Assembly: GCA_945878845.1 (NCBI GenBank)
Contig: CAMCUB010000009.1
Coordinates: 1 to 64,000 of the forward strand
Direction: 5' to 3'
Length of the DNA stretch: 64,000 nt
Source: Erythrobacter sanguineus
GTDB lineage: Bacteria; Pseudomonadota; Alphaproteobacteria; Sphingomonadales; Sphingomonadaceae
Numbering within the stretch: position 1 is the first letter of the stretch; every line of letters begins with the position of its first letter. Below the pieces are notes generated by a model. The model did not search any database. It was not told the origin of the DNA and worked only from the letters and a program-made list of their open reading frames with translations. Below are positions 24,273-31,717 of the stretch, piece by piece. A program made the translations under genes and the position numbers.

Positions 24273-24650
24273 TTAGCGCAGGCGCTCGATTTCGGCGGTC
24301 AGGCGCGGGTTGCTGCTGACATAGTGGGCTTCCACTGCGGCCAGGCGCCGGTCGATGTCGCGGAAGTTGGCGCGGATCTCGCGGGCGGTGCGCTTGGGGC
24401 TCTGGCGGATGCCCTGCCAGTACTTCTGCTCGCTCTCGTCGCGGTAGAGATAGGGCGGCTTCTTGTTGAGCAGGAAGCCGGCGACGAAGTAGATCAGCAG
24501 CGAGGCACCGCCGGTGGGCCACATCGAGAGGAACGCGATCAAGCGGACCCAGAAGACGTTGACCCCGGTGTAGTCGGCAATCCCGGCGCAGACGCCCATG
24601 AGCTTGCCATTGTGCTTGTCGCGGTAGAGCGTGGTGCGGGGGCTGTTCAC
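24273..24650 (-). CDS. pspC: Phage-shock protein C
   Basis: PspC-domain membrane protein of 125 residues: LYRDKHNGKLMGVCAGIADYTGVNVFWVRLIAF, then two hydrophobic stretches up to IYFVAGFLLNKKP. Unlike short PspC proteins it has a soluble tail of about 60 residues that ends RLAAVEAHYVSSNPRLTAEIERLR. This tail echoes the ERIVTD...EIEALR motif of the downstream proteins. It starts with GTG overlapping the pspB stop (GTGA). Expected to sit in the inner membrane and bind PspA/PspB. Confidence 0.92.
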   Translation of the reverse strand: MNSPRTTLYRDKHNGKLMGVCAGIADYTGVNVFWVRLIAFLSMWPTGGASLLIYFVAGFLLNKKPPYLYRDESEQKYWQGIRQSPKRTAREIRANFRDIDRRLAAVEAHYVSSNPRLTAEIERLR

Positions 24651-24958
24651 GAGCGGGTTCCTTTCTTCTCGGCCATCAGCGCTTCGAGTTCGCGCAGCTG
24701 CTGGTTGTCTTTTTCATGGTCGGCGATCAGGCGGCGGGCAGGGGCGAAGCTCGGGTCGTCCGAGGCGACCAGCCGCTCGACCGTGTCCATCCGCTCGTCG
24801 AGCCGGCGGGCGAGGTTGTAGAGCTCCTCGAGCAGCACTTCGTCATCGGTGGTGATGGTCGCGGCGGTCTTCCACTTGGTGAGGTAGTGCAGGATCACCC
24901 AGGGCAGGCCGATGAACAGCATGCCGACGATCATGATCGGCAGAAACACGTCTTCCAT
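24647..24958 (-). CDS. pspB: Phage-shock protein B-like
   Basis: A 103-residue protein with one N-terminal span (LPIMIVGMLFIGLPWVILHYL) followed by a leucine-rich coiled coil (LLEELYNLARRLDERMDTVERLVASDD) and a second helix ending RELEALMAEKK. This is PspB topology with a longer tail (typical PspB about 75 residues). Its start is 3 bases after the pspA stop, and its end overlaps pspC. It likely signals membrane stress to PspA with PspC. Confidence 0.85.
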   Translation of the reverse strand: MEDVFLPIMIVGMLFIGLPWVILHYLTKWKTAATITTDDEVLLEELYNLARRLDERMDTVERLVASDDPSFAPARRLIADHEKDNQQLRELEALMAEKKGTRS

Positions 24959-24961
24959 GGC

Positions 24962-25645
24962 TTATTCCCCCTTCTCGTCGGCCTTGCCGAGCGCCTTCTT
25001 CATGGCGGCGAGTTCATCGTCGATCGCGTCCGACCCGCCGAGTGCGGCAATCTGATCGGCGAGCGACGGCGGGCCGTCCTCGGCGATGCGCAGCGCGTCG
25101 GCGCGGCCTTCGGCGTAATCGACCCGGCGTTCGAGCTGGTCGAAGCGGGCGAGCGCCTCGTCGGTGCGCTCGGTGCTCATCAGCGTGCGCAGCTTGACGC
25201 GGTTCTCGGCGCTTTCGAGGCGCGCAGCGATCGCGGTCTGGCGGCTGCGGGCTTCGCGCAGGCGGTGCTGCAGCTTGGCGATGTCAGCCTCGTAGGCGCG
25301 CAGCGCATCATCGAGCACGGCGATTTCCGCCTTGAGCTGGTCAGCCATGTCGCCGGCCTTCTTCTTCTCTACCAGCGCCGCACGGGCCAGGTCCTCGCGG
25401 TCCTTGCTGAGCGCGAGCTGCGCCTTCTCGGCCCAGTCAGCCTGGAGCCGGTCGAGCTTGATGCAGTGGCGGTGCATTTCCTTCTGGTCGGCGATCGTGC
25501 GCGCCGCGCTGGCGCGGACTTCGACCAGGGTTTCCTCCATCTCGAGGATGATCATCCGGATCATCTTCGACGGATCATCCGCCTTGTCGAGCATGTCGTT
25601 GAAGTTGGCGGCAATGATGTCACGGGTGCGGCTGAAAATGCCCAT
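24962..25645 (-). CDS. pspA: Phage-shock protein A
   Basis: PspA/IM30-family protein of 227 residues, almost entirely coiled coil. The amphipathic N-terminal helix MGIFSRTRDIIAANFNDML and the following KMIRMIILEMEETLVEVRAS are diagnostic. The last part (DDELAAMKKALG) is the usual C-terminal helix. In enterobacteria PspA binds PspF to hold sigma-54 transcription off and oligomerises on damaged inner membrane. Start chosen at 25645 with GGAG 8 bases upstream; the frame remains open for 96 further codons upstream (see 25646-25933). Confidence 0.95.
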   Translation of the reverse strand: MGIFSRTRDIIAANFNDMLDKADDPSKMIRMIILEMEETLVEVRASAARTIADQKEMHRHCIKLDRLQADWAEKAQLALSKDREDLARAALVEKKKAGDMADQLKAEIAVLDDALRAYEADIAKLQHRLREARSRQTAIAARLESAENRVKLRTLMSTERTDEALARFDQLERRVDYAEGRADALRIAEDGPPSLADQIAALGGSDAIDDELAAMKKALGKADEKGE

Positions 25646-25933
25646 GAAGGCTACTCCATCGAGAAACGAATTGACCCGGTCGAGAGGCGCGACTCGCTCC
25701 TCGTGCGGCGGGGTGGTGCGGCTGCCAGATTGGCCCTTGCCTGGGTTGCGGCGCAAGGCTTCGATTTCCTCGTCGAGCCGCGACAGGGGGTTGCCGGCCG
25801 ACAGCAGGCGGGAGGGTTGGGCCGGAGCATCGCCGAGGTCCAGATTGCGGGTGGGTATCGCAATGCGGTCGGCGTCAGCAGGGGGGACAGCCTGCGAGGG
25901 GCGCTCCGGCCCGAGGGGATCATGGTCGCCCAC
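25646..25933 (-). other. Open in-frame extension upstream of pspA, possible extra PspA N-domain or separate small gene
   Basis: From a GTG at 25933, directly after the small protein's stop, 96 codons run without interruption into the pspA start in the same frame. The translation is Pro/Arg-rich and low complexity, but it contains SRLDEEIEALRRNP, the same EIEALR motif that ends most other psp-operon proteins. Third codon positions are mostly G or C. Either a 323-residue PspA is made in addition to the short form, or this was once a separate gene. No strong ribosome site precedes the GTG. Confidence 0.4.
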
Positions 25934-25934
25934 T

Positions 25935-26120
25935 TCAGGCGATCTCGACCACGGCGCCGGCAACGCTGGCGGGATGGGCGAGCGGGGCGGCGTTGGCCGC
26001 GCCCGGCTGAAGCTGCGAGGACAGCGCGATCATCATCACCATCGCGGCGATGCTGGCCATCGCGGCGTGGCCGAGCTTGCTGTTCCAGAAGCTGGCGTGG
26101 CTGGCTTTGCGGTCGATCAT
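25935..26120 (-). CDS. Small membrane protein, first gene of the psp operon (61 aa)
   Basis: Starts at 26120 with GGGGAGG 5 bases upstream, about 33 bases after the predicted sigma-54 transcription start. It has a polar start (MIDRKASHASFWNSKLGH), a span (AAMASIAAMVMMIALSS) and an Ala/Pro-rich C-terminal part that would be outside the membrane. No family is recognised. Being first behind the promoter, it should be among the most strongly induced products of the operon. Confidence 0.75.
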   Translation of the reverse strand: MIDRKASHASFWNSKLGHAAMASIAAMVMMIALSSQLQPGAANAAPLAHPASVAGAVVEIA

Positions 26121-26160
26121 TGTGGGCCTCCCCATAAGTGTCCGTGTTCTTGCCGGGTAT

Positions 26161-26214
26161 TTTGCACGGGGCGTGCCAAACCGCGCGAATGGCGGAAATC
26201 CGCGGTTTTTCGCG
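26161..26214 (-). promoter_or_regulatory. Sigma-54 promoter of the psp operon with upstream motif
   Basis: On the minus strand TGGCACGCCCCGTGCA has GG at 26176-26177 and GC at 26164-26165, the -24/-12 spacing. Transcription should begin near 26153. Upstream, the inverted repeat GCGGATTTCCGC (26192-26203) lies 14 bases from TGGCAC. The region also separates the divergent pspF. Confidence 0.85.
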
Positions 26215-26242
26215 TTGGAGGCGGACAAGGCGTTGGTGACTA

Positions 26243-26272
26243 TTGCCAAGCATTGGGGGATTTCACTATAGT
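26243..26272 (+). promoter_or_regulatory. Sigma-70-type promoter of pspF
   Basis: TTGCCA (26243-26248) and TATAGT (26267-26272) are separated by 18 bases. The expected transcription start falls at about the ATG of pspF (26279), so the message may be leaderless; no ribosome site is visible. Confidence 0.55.
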
Positions 26273-26278
26273 TTGGAT

Positions 26279-27328
26279 ATGAAGCTCGAGAGCCAGTTCA
26301 TCGGCCAGTCCGGGGCCTTCCTCGACGCGGTCGAACGCGCCTCACGCGCCGCGTCCATGAACCGCCCCGTGCTTGTGATCGGCGAGCGCGGCACGGGTAA
26401 AGAACTCATCGCCGAACGCCTTCACCGCCTGTCGAGCCGCTGGGACGAGCCGCTGGTCACCATGAACTGCGCCGCGCTGCCCGAAACCCTGATCGAGGCC
26501 GAGCTGTTCGGCCACGAGGCAGGGGCCTTCACCGGCGCCACCAAATCGCGCGCCGGGCGGTTCGAGGAAGCCGACCGCGGCACGCTGTTCCTCGACGAAT
26601 TGGGCACGCTCTCGATGGGCGCGCAGGAACGCCTGCTGCGTGCGGTCGAATATGGCGAAATCACCCGGATCGGCGCCTCGCGCCCGATCCGGGTCGATGT
26701 GCGGATCGTGGCGGCCACCAACGACGATCTCCCGGCGCTCGCGGCGAGCGGCGAATTCCGCGCCGACCTGCTCGACCGGCTGAGCTTCGAGGTCATCACC
26801 TTGCCCCCGCTCCGGGTGCGCGAGGGCGATATCGGCGTGCTCGCCGAATATTTCGGCCGCCGCATGGCCGCCGAGCTCGACTGGGAGCGCTGGCCGGGCT
26901 TTGCCACCCACGTCAAGGAGGCGCTCGAGGATCATCCCTGGCCCGGCAATGTCCGCGAGCTGCGCAATGTGGTCGAGCGCGCGGTCTATCGCTGGGCCGC
27001 CGATGACATGCCGATCGCGCATGTCCAGTTCGATCCCTTCGACAGCCCATGGCGCCCGCGCCCGCCCGAGCACCGCCGCTCCCGTGCGCCCACGCCTGCG
27101 GCGTCGAGTGCGGCCGAGAGCCATGCCGCGGCCTCGCCTGCCAGCGTCAATCTTGACTCCATCGAAGACCTGCGCGCCGCGGTCGACGCGCATGAGCGCG
27201 CGATCCTCGCCCATGCGCTGGGCAAGCACCGCTGGAACCAGCGCCAGACCGCGCGCGCGCTCGGGCTGAGCTATGACCAGCTGCGCCACTGCATCCGCAA
27301 GCACGGGCTGATGGAGGGGCAGGAGTGA
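26279..27328 (+). CDS. pspF: PspF-type sigma-54-dependent activator
   Basis: Enhancer-binding protein of about 349 residues without a receiver domain, as in PspF. The AAA+ domain begins at residue 1-10 and has Walker A GERGTGKE (35-42), the sigma-54-contact loop GAFTGA (82-87), Walker B GTLFLDE (101-107) and HPWPGNVRELRNVVERAVYR. A low-complexity linker (EHRRSRAPTPAASSAAESHA) joins a Fis-type HTH, NQRQTARALGLSYDQLRHCI. It is divergent from the psp operon, which it should activate when PspA releases it. Confidence 0.95.
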   Translation: MKLESQFIGQSGAFLDAVERASRAASMNRPVLVIGERGTGKELIAERLHRLSSRWDEPLVTMNCAALPETLIEAELFGHEAGAFTGATKSRAGRFEEADRGTLFLDELGTLSMGAQERLLRAVEYGEITRIGASRPIRVDVRIVAATNDDLPALAASGEFRADLLDRLSFEVITLPPLRVREGDIGVLAEYFGRRMAAELDWERWPGFATHVKEALEDHPWPGNVRELRNVVERAVYRWAADDMPIAHVQFDPFDSPWRPRPPEHRRSRAPTPAASSAAESHAAASPASVNLDSIEDLRAAVDAHERAILAHALGKHRWNQRQTARALGLSYDQLRHCIRKHGLMEGQE

Positions 27329-27673
27329 CGGGCTCCTGACGGGTGCGCCCCTAGCGGATTTGAAAGTCTTTCCGAATATTGCGGAGCTTCGAGTTGGGGC
27401 AAAACGACACCGTGCTGAGGCTATCCGAAAATTTCCTGAGGAAATTCGGCGCTCTGCGTTGCGGCGCGGACGAATCGGTCTTGCGGTCACAGTCCTTACA
27501 TTGGCGCGCGCGTTGACATGCGGCCCGATATTTCCGCCACGCCCCCGGTCCCTTTGCCAGCGACGCCCGCCTCGGGTAAGCTGACAGCGGTCGCACCGGT
27601 ATCCGGCGCCGATTCGCACGCCCCTGAGACGGGCAGCCACCCGGCGCCTGAGCAATTGCGGGGAGAGCAAGGG
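27329..27673. other. Intergenic region with an inverted repeat before the PilZ genes
   Basis: No supported gene. An AT-rich first half contains an imperfect hairpin, CCGAAAATTTCC TGA GGAAATTCGG (27425-27449), about 100 bases downstream of the pspF stop and without a T run. The second half (from about 27518) is open in the frame of the PilZ gene but lacks a ribosome site, so it is read here as leader. The hairpin may be a protein-binding site or part of the PilZ leader. Confidence 0.4.
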
Positions 27674-28081
27674 ATGGTGGACCCTAAGCCTCAGCCGACT
27701 GACGAACCGGTGGTGCCGATCGGCCGCCGCGCGGCCCCGCGCCTCAGGCTCAGCCTGCCCGCCCAGCTGATCGCGGTCGATAAGGCGCACACCTGCATCC
27801 TGCTCAACCTCTCGCGCACCGGCGCGCAGGTCGCGATCCTCGATGCGATGCGCAAAGGCGAGGGCGCGATCCTGCGCTGCGGGATCATCGACCAGTTCGT
27901 GATCGTCACTCGCAGCGAGTTCGGCCTCAATGCGCTGGAGTTCGACGAGCCGCTCACCGACGCGATCGTGCTCGAGACGCGGCGCTATCACGAGAATTTC
28001 GAGGAGCGCGAGAAGCGCGCGCTGATCGAGACCGCGCGCAAGTGGGTGACCGGCGAAACCGGCGACGACCGCTCGATCTGA
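27674..28081 (+). CDS. PilZ-domain protein, copy 1
   Basis: About 135 residues. The c-di-GMP-binding motifs are intact: RxxxR in GRRAAPRLRL and NxSxxG in LNLSRTGAQV. A C-terminal helix (LETRRYHENFEEREKRALIE) follows. The start at 27674 is chosen for its GGGAGAGCAAGGG ribosome site and for matching the length of the following paralogue; an ATG at 27518 would add 52 low-complexity residues. A single-domain PilZ protein is expected to act as a c-di-GMP-responsive adaptor. Confidence 0.8.
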   Translation: MVDPKPQPTDEPVVPIGRRAAPRLRLSLPAQLIAVDKAHTCILLNLSRTGAQVAILDAMRKGEGAILRCGIIDQFVIVTRSEFGLNALEFDEPLTDAIVLETRRYHENFEEREKRALIETARKWVTGETGDDRSI

Positions 28082-28165
28082 TCGCGCAGGCGGCGGGCGC
28101 CCTAGGTGTTGTCCCCAGTTCGCGCGGGGGCGGACGTTCACGAACCTCCCGCTAGCCTCGCGCCC

Positions 28166-28588
28166 ATGGTGGCAGCCTGGCATGATACCTCCCTGACGCA
28201 GGACGAGACGGCGGCGAACATCGGCCGCCGCGCCTCGGCGCGCCTGCGGCTGGCGATCCCGGCGCGGTTCGTCTCGATCACTGCCACGCAAAGCTGCATC
28301 CTGCTCGACATCTCGCGCAGCGGCGCGCGGATCGCGCTTGCCAACCCCGCTCCCTGCCGCCAGTCGGGCTATATCGCGATCGGCCGGCTCGAGCCGTTCG
28401 GCATCGTCGTGCGCAGCGAGCGCCTCGGTATCGGCGCGGGTGGGGGCGGGATCAACGCGGTCGCCTTCGACGAACCAATTGCCCAAGCCGAGGTGCTCGA
28501 AATCCGCCGCTATGCTGAGGATTTCGCGCTGCGCGAGCGTCAGGCCTTACGCGATCAGGTGCGCCGCTGGGTCTCAGGCGAGCCCTGA
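28166..28588 (+). CDS. PilZ-domain protein, copy 2
   Basis: A 140-residue paralogue of the preceding gene: RxxxR in GRRASARLRL, DxSxxG in LDISRSGARI, and the same C-terminal helix pattern (LEIRRYAEDFALRERQALRD). It has a glycine-rich insert (GIGAGGGG) in the barrel. It lies 84 bases downstream, consistent with tandem duplication and subsequent divergence. Both copies keep the ligand motif, so both may bind c-di-GMP. Confidence 0.8.
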   Translation: MVAAWHDTSLTQDETAANIGRRASARLRLAIPARFVSITATQSCILLDISRSGARIALANPAPCRQSGYIAIGRLEPFGIVVRSERLGIGAGGGGINAVAFDEPIAQAEVLEIRRYAEDFALRERQALRDQVRRWVSGEP

Positions 28589-28759
28589 GGCCCGCCACGC
28601 CAAGCCGCGGTTGAGGCTTGCCAAAGCGGGCAAAGCCGACTAGGTGCACCGCCAATCCCGACATTGTCACAACAAGGTTTGGATGCTGGCGCCTCGCGGG
28701 GCCGGCCCGAAACCGCGTTGCCGTCCCAATGCCGCAAAAGCCTGCTAACGAAAGAATCC

Positions 28760-29323
28760 ATGGCCGACATCGCCCGCCTGACCCAGCTGATCGAACCCGA
28801 AGCGACCGCGCTCGGGTTTGAGCTGGTGCGCGTGGCCATGATCGCCTCCGAAGCGGGCGACGGCGGCACGGCGCTCCAGATCATGGCCGAAGACCCGGCG
28901 ACCGGCCAGCTGGTGATCGACCAGTGCGCCGCCCTGTCGCGCCGCGTCTCCGACGCGATCGACGCCGCCGAAGAAGCAGGCGAAGAACTGATCGAAGGGG
29001 CCTACCACCTCGAAGTCAGCTCCCCCGGCATCGACCGTCCGCTCACCCGCGAGAAGGATTTTTCGGATTGGGCGGGGCATGAAGTCCGCATCGTCATGGA
29101 CAAGTCCTATGACGGCCAGCGCGTCAACAAGGGCGTGCTCGGCGGGCTCGAGGATGGTATGGTCCTCGTCAAGGAAGTGAAGGCGGGCGATGTCCGTCTG
29201 CCGCGCGCAGAGATTCACACAGCGAAGCTCGTCCTCACCGACGCGCTGATCGCCGCCACCCGCCCGCTGGACACCAGCGGGGCTGACGAACTCATCGAAG
29301 ATACAGAGAAGGCAGACGACTGA
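28760..29323 (+). CDS. rimP: Ribosome maturation factor RimP
   Basis: A 187-residue 30S maturation factor. RimP signatures are LIEPEATALGFELVRV, IDQCAALSRRVSDAID, YHLEVSSPGIDRPLTREKDF and the C-terminal SH3-like part. The acidic end (DELIEDTEKADD) is longer than usual. It starts the classical rimP-nusA-ylxR-infB operon; its TGA overlaps the nusA ATG by one base. Confidence 0.96.
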   Translation: MADIARLTQLIEPEATALGFELVRVAMIASEAGDGGTALQIMAEDPATGQLVIDQCAALSRRVSDAIDAAEEAGEELIEGAYHLEVSSPGIDRPLTREKDFSDWAGHEVRIVMDKSYDGQRVNKGVLGGLEDGMVLVKEVKAGDVRLPRAEIHTAKLVLTDALIAATRPLDTSGADELIEDTEKADD

Positions 29324-30948
29324 TGAGTGCCATTTCCGCCAACAAGGCCGAACTCCTCGCGATCGCCAACGCGGTCGCCTCGGAAAAGATGATCGACAAG
29401 TCGATCGTCATCGAGGCGATGGAAGAAGCGATCCAGAAATCGGCGCGCAACCGCTACGGCGCCGAGAACGACATCCGCGCCAAGCTCGATCCGCTGACTG
29501 GCGATCTGACGCTGTGGCGCGTGGTCGAGGTGGTCGAAGAGGTCGAGGACTACTTCAAGCAGGTCGATCTGAAGCAGGGCGAAAAGCTCCAGCCGGGCGC
29601 CAAGGTCGGTGACTTCATCGTCGATCCGCTGCCCCCGGTCGATCTCGGCCGTATCGACGCGCAGTCGGCCAAGCAGGTGATCTTCCAGAAGGTCCGCGAT
29701 GCCGAACGCGAGCGCCAGTTCGAGGAATTCAAGGACCGTCAGGGCGAAGTCATCACCGGCGTGATCAAGTCGGTCGAATTCGGCCACGTGATCGTGAACC
29801 TCGGCCGTGCCGAGGGCGTGATCCGCCGCGACCAGCAGATCCCGCGCGAAGCCGCCCGCACCGGCGAGCGTGTCCGCGCGCTGATCACCAAGGTGGAACG
29901 CAACAACCGCGGGCCGCAGATCTTCCTCAGCCGTGCGCACCCCGACTTCATGAAGAAGCTGTTCGCGCAGGAAGTGCCCGAAATCTACGACAACATCATC
30001 GAGATCAAGGCCGCCGCCCGTGACCCGGGCAGCCGCGCCAAGATCGGCGTGATCAGCCGCGATTCCAGCATCGATCCGGTCGGCGCCTGCGTCGGCATGA
30101 AGGGCAGCCGCGTGCAGGCCGTCGTGCAGGAACTGCAGGGCGAGAAGATCGACATCATCCCCTGGTCGGAAGACACCGCGACCTTCGTCGTGAACGCGCT
30201 CCAGCCCGCCACGGTCAGCCGCGTCGTGCTCGACGAGGATGATGGCCGCATCGAAGTGGTGGTGCCTGACGATCAGCTGTCGCTGGCCATCGGTCGCCGC
30301 GGCCAGAACGTGCGTCTGGCGAGCCAGCTCACCGGCCACCAAATCGACATCATGACCGAGGAAGAAGCCTCGGAGAAGCGCTCGAAGGAATTCGCCGAGC
30401 GCTCCAAGATGTTCGAAGAAGAGCTCGACGTCGACGAAACCCTCTCGCAGCTGCTGGTGGCCGAAGGCTTCGCCGAGCTCGAGGAAGTGGCATACGTGGA
30501 GATCGCCGAACTCGCCAGCATCGAAGGCTTCGACGATGAACTCGCCGAGGAACTTCAGAGCCGCGCTCTGGAAGCGCTCGAGCGTCAGGAAGCCGCGCAC
30601 CGCGAAGTGCGCCGTGGGCTTGGCGTGGAAGATGCGCTCGCCGAAATCCCGCACCTTACTGAAGCGATGCTGGTTACGCTCGGCAAGGCGGGGATCAAGA
30701 CGCTCGACGATCTGGCCGATCTCGCCACTGACGAGCTGATCGCCAAGAAGCGCGAGGCGCCGCGTCGCCGCAACACCACCGATGGCCCGCCGCAGCGTCG
30801 TCCGCAGCGCGAGACCGACAAGGGCGGGGTGCTCGGCGAATACGGCCTCTCGGAAGAGCAGGGCAACGAGATCATCATGGCTGCGCGCGCGCACTGGTTC
30901 GAAGACGAGCCTGTCGAGGAGGCCGCCCATGCGGACTCCACCCAATGA
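29323..30948 (+). CDS. nusA: Transcription termination/antitermination factor NusA
   Basis: A 541-residue NusA. The N-terminal RNA-polymerase domain ([20 protein letters not shown]) is followed by the S1 domain ([20 protein letters not shown]), two KH domains ([21 protein letters not shown] and [18 protein letters not shown]) and C-terminal helical repeats ([20 protein letters not shown]). The C-terminal end overlaps the ylxR start by 20 bases. It is conserved and essential for transcription control. Confidence 0.97.
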   Translation: MSAISANKAELLAIANAVASEKMIDKSIVIEAMEEAIQKSARNRYGAENDIRAKLDPLTGDLTLWRVVEVVEEVEDYFKQVDLKQGEKLQPGAKVGDFIVDPLPPVDLGRIDAQSAKQVIFQKVRDAERERQFEEFKDRQGEVITGVIKSVEFGHVIVNLGRAEGVIRRDQQIPREAARTGERVRALITKVERNNRGPQIFLSRAHPDFMKKLFAQEVPEIYDNIIEIKAAARDPGSRAKIGVISRDSSIDPVGACVGMKGSRVQAVVQELQGEKIDIIPWSEDTATFVVNALQPATVSRVVLDEDDGRIEVVVPDDQLSLAIGRRGQNVRLASQLTGHQIDIMTEEEASEKRSKEFAERSKMFEEELDVDETLSQLLVAEGFAELEEVAYVEIAELASIEGFDDELAEELQSRALEALERQEAAHREVRRGLGVEDALAEIPHLTEAMLVTLGKAGIKTLDDLADLATDELIAKKREAPRRRNTTDGPPQRRPQRETDKGGVLGEYGLSEEQGNEIIMAARAHWFEDEPVEEAAHADSTQ

Positions 30949-31708
30949 GCGCCTGACGTCCGACATCGCTGAGCCGTCGCTCCCCGCCAAAGCCGGGAGC
31001 GAGCGGCGCTGCATCCTCTCCGGGGACACCTCGGAGCGGGACACGCTGCTGCGTCTGGCGATCTCGCCTGACGGGCTGGTGCTCCCCGATGCCGCCGCCA
31101 AAGCCCCCGGGCGCGGCGCGTGGATCGGGGTGAGCCGCGCCGAGCTTGAACAAGCGCTGCGCGATGGCCACTTGAAGAAAGCGCTGATGCGCGCCTTCAA
31201 GGGTGCGCCTCTCACCATTCCCGAAGATCTCCCCGCCAAGGTCGAGGCCGCGCTTGCGCGTCACCTCGGTGACCGGCTCGGGCTCGAACTGCGTTCCGGC
31301 AATATCGTGATGGGCTCGGCCCGGATCGAGGAGCAGGCGCGCTCGGGGCGGATCGCGGTGTTGCTCCACGCGAGCGACAGCAGCGAGGACGGGCGGCGCA
31401 AGCTCGATCAGGCCTGGCGTGTCGGCAATGATGCTGAAGGTTCGGGCCAGCGCGGGCAAGTCTTGCCCCTAGACCGCACCGCGCTGTCTGTGGCATTGGG
31501 CCGCGACAACGTCGTCCACCTGGGGGTCGCCGGCCATCCCGGCGACATGCGCGCGGCAAGCCGCGTGCTTCAGGCGGTGTCCCGGCTGGTGCATTTCGCC
31601 GGGGATGATCGGACGAGAGCGACGCATGATGACGGCCGGGACTTGCCCGGCGACGCGGAGCTGCCTTCGGGCGGGGCTGCGGCAATTGACGAATACGTGA
31701 AGGACTGA
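30929..31708 (+). CDS. YlxR (DUF448) fused to an L7Ae-like RNA-binding domain
   Basis: A 259-residue protein. The N-terminal part (SERRCILSGDTSERDTLLRL, GRGAWIGVSRAELEQAL) is the YlxR/DUF448 nucleic-acid-binding domain. After a linker, SGNIVMGSARIEEQARSGRIAVLLHASD and ALGRDNVVHLGV match the ribosomal L7Ae/YlxQ fold. In firmicutes these are separate genes between nusA and infB; in alphaproteobacteria the fusion is common. The start at 30929 lies within the nusA end, implying coupling. Confidence 0.85.
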   Translation: MRTPPNERLTSDIAEPSLPAKAGSERRCILSGDTSERDTLLRLAISPDGLVLPDAAAKAPGRGAWIGVSRAELEQALRDGHLKKALMRAFKGAPLTIPEDLPAKVEAALARHLGDRLGLELRSGNIVMGSARIEEQARSGRIAVLLHASDSSEDGRRKLDQAWRVGNDAEGSGQRGQVLPLDRTALSVALGRDNVVHLGVAGHPGDMRAASRVLQAVSRLVHFAGDDRTRATHDDGRDLPGDAELPSGGAAAIDEYVKD

Positions 31709-31717
31709 CGAGCGATA

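Noticed and set aside
26342-28486. A 714-codon open frame on minus
   Set aside because: Spans the pspF gene, an intergenic region and PilZ genes in antisense; no motif or ribosome site.
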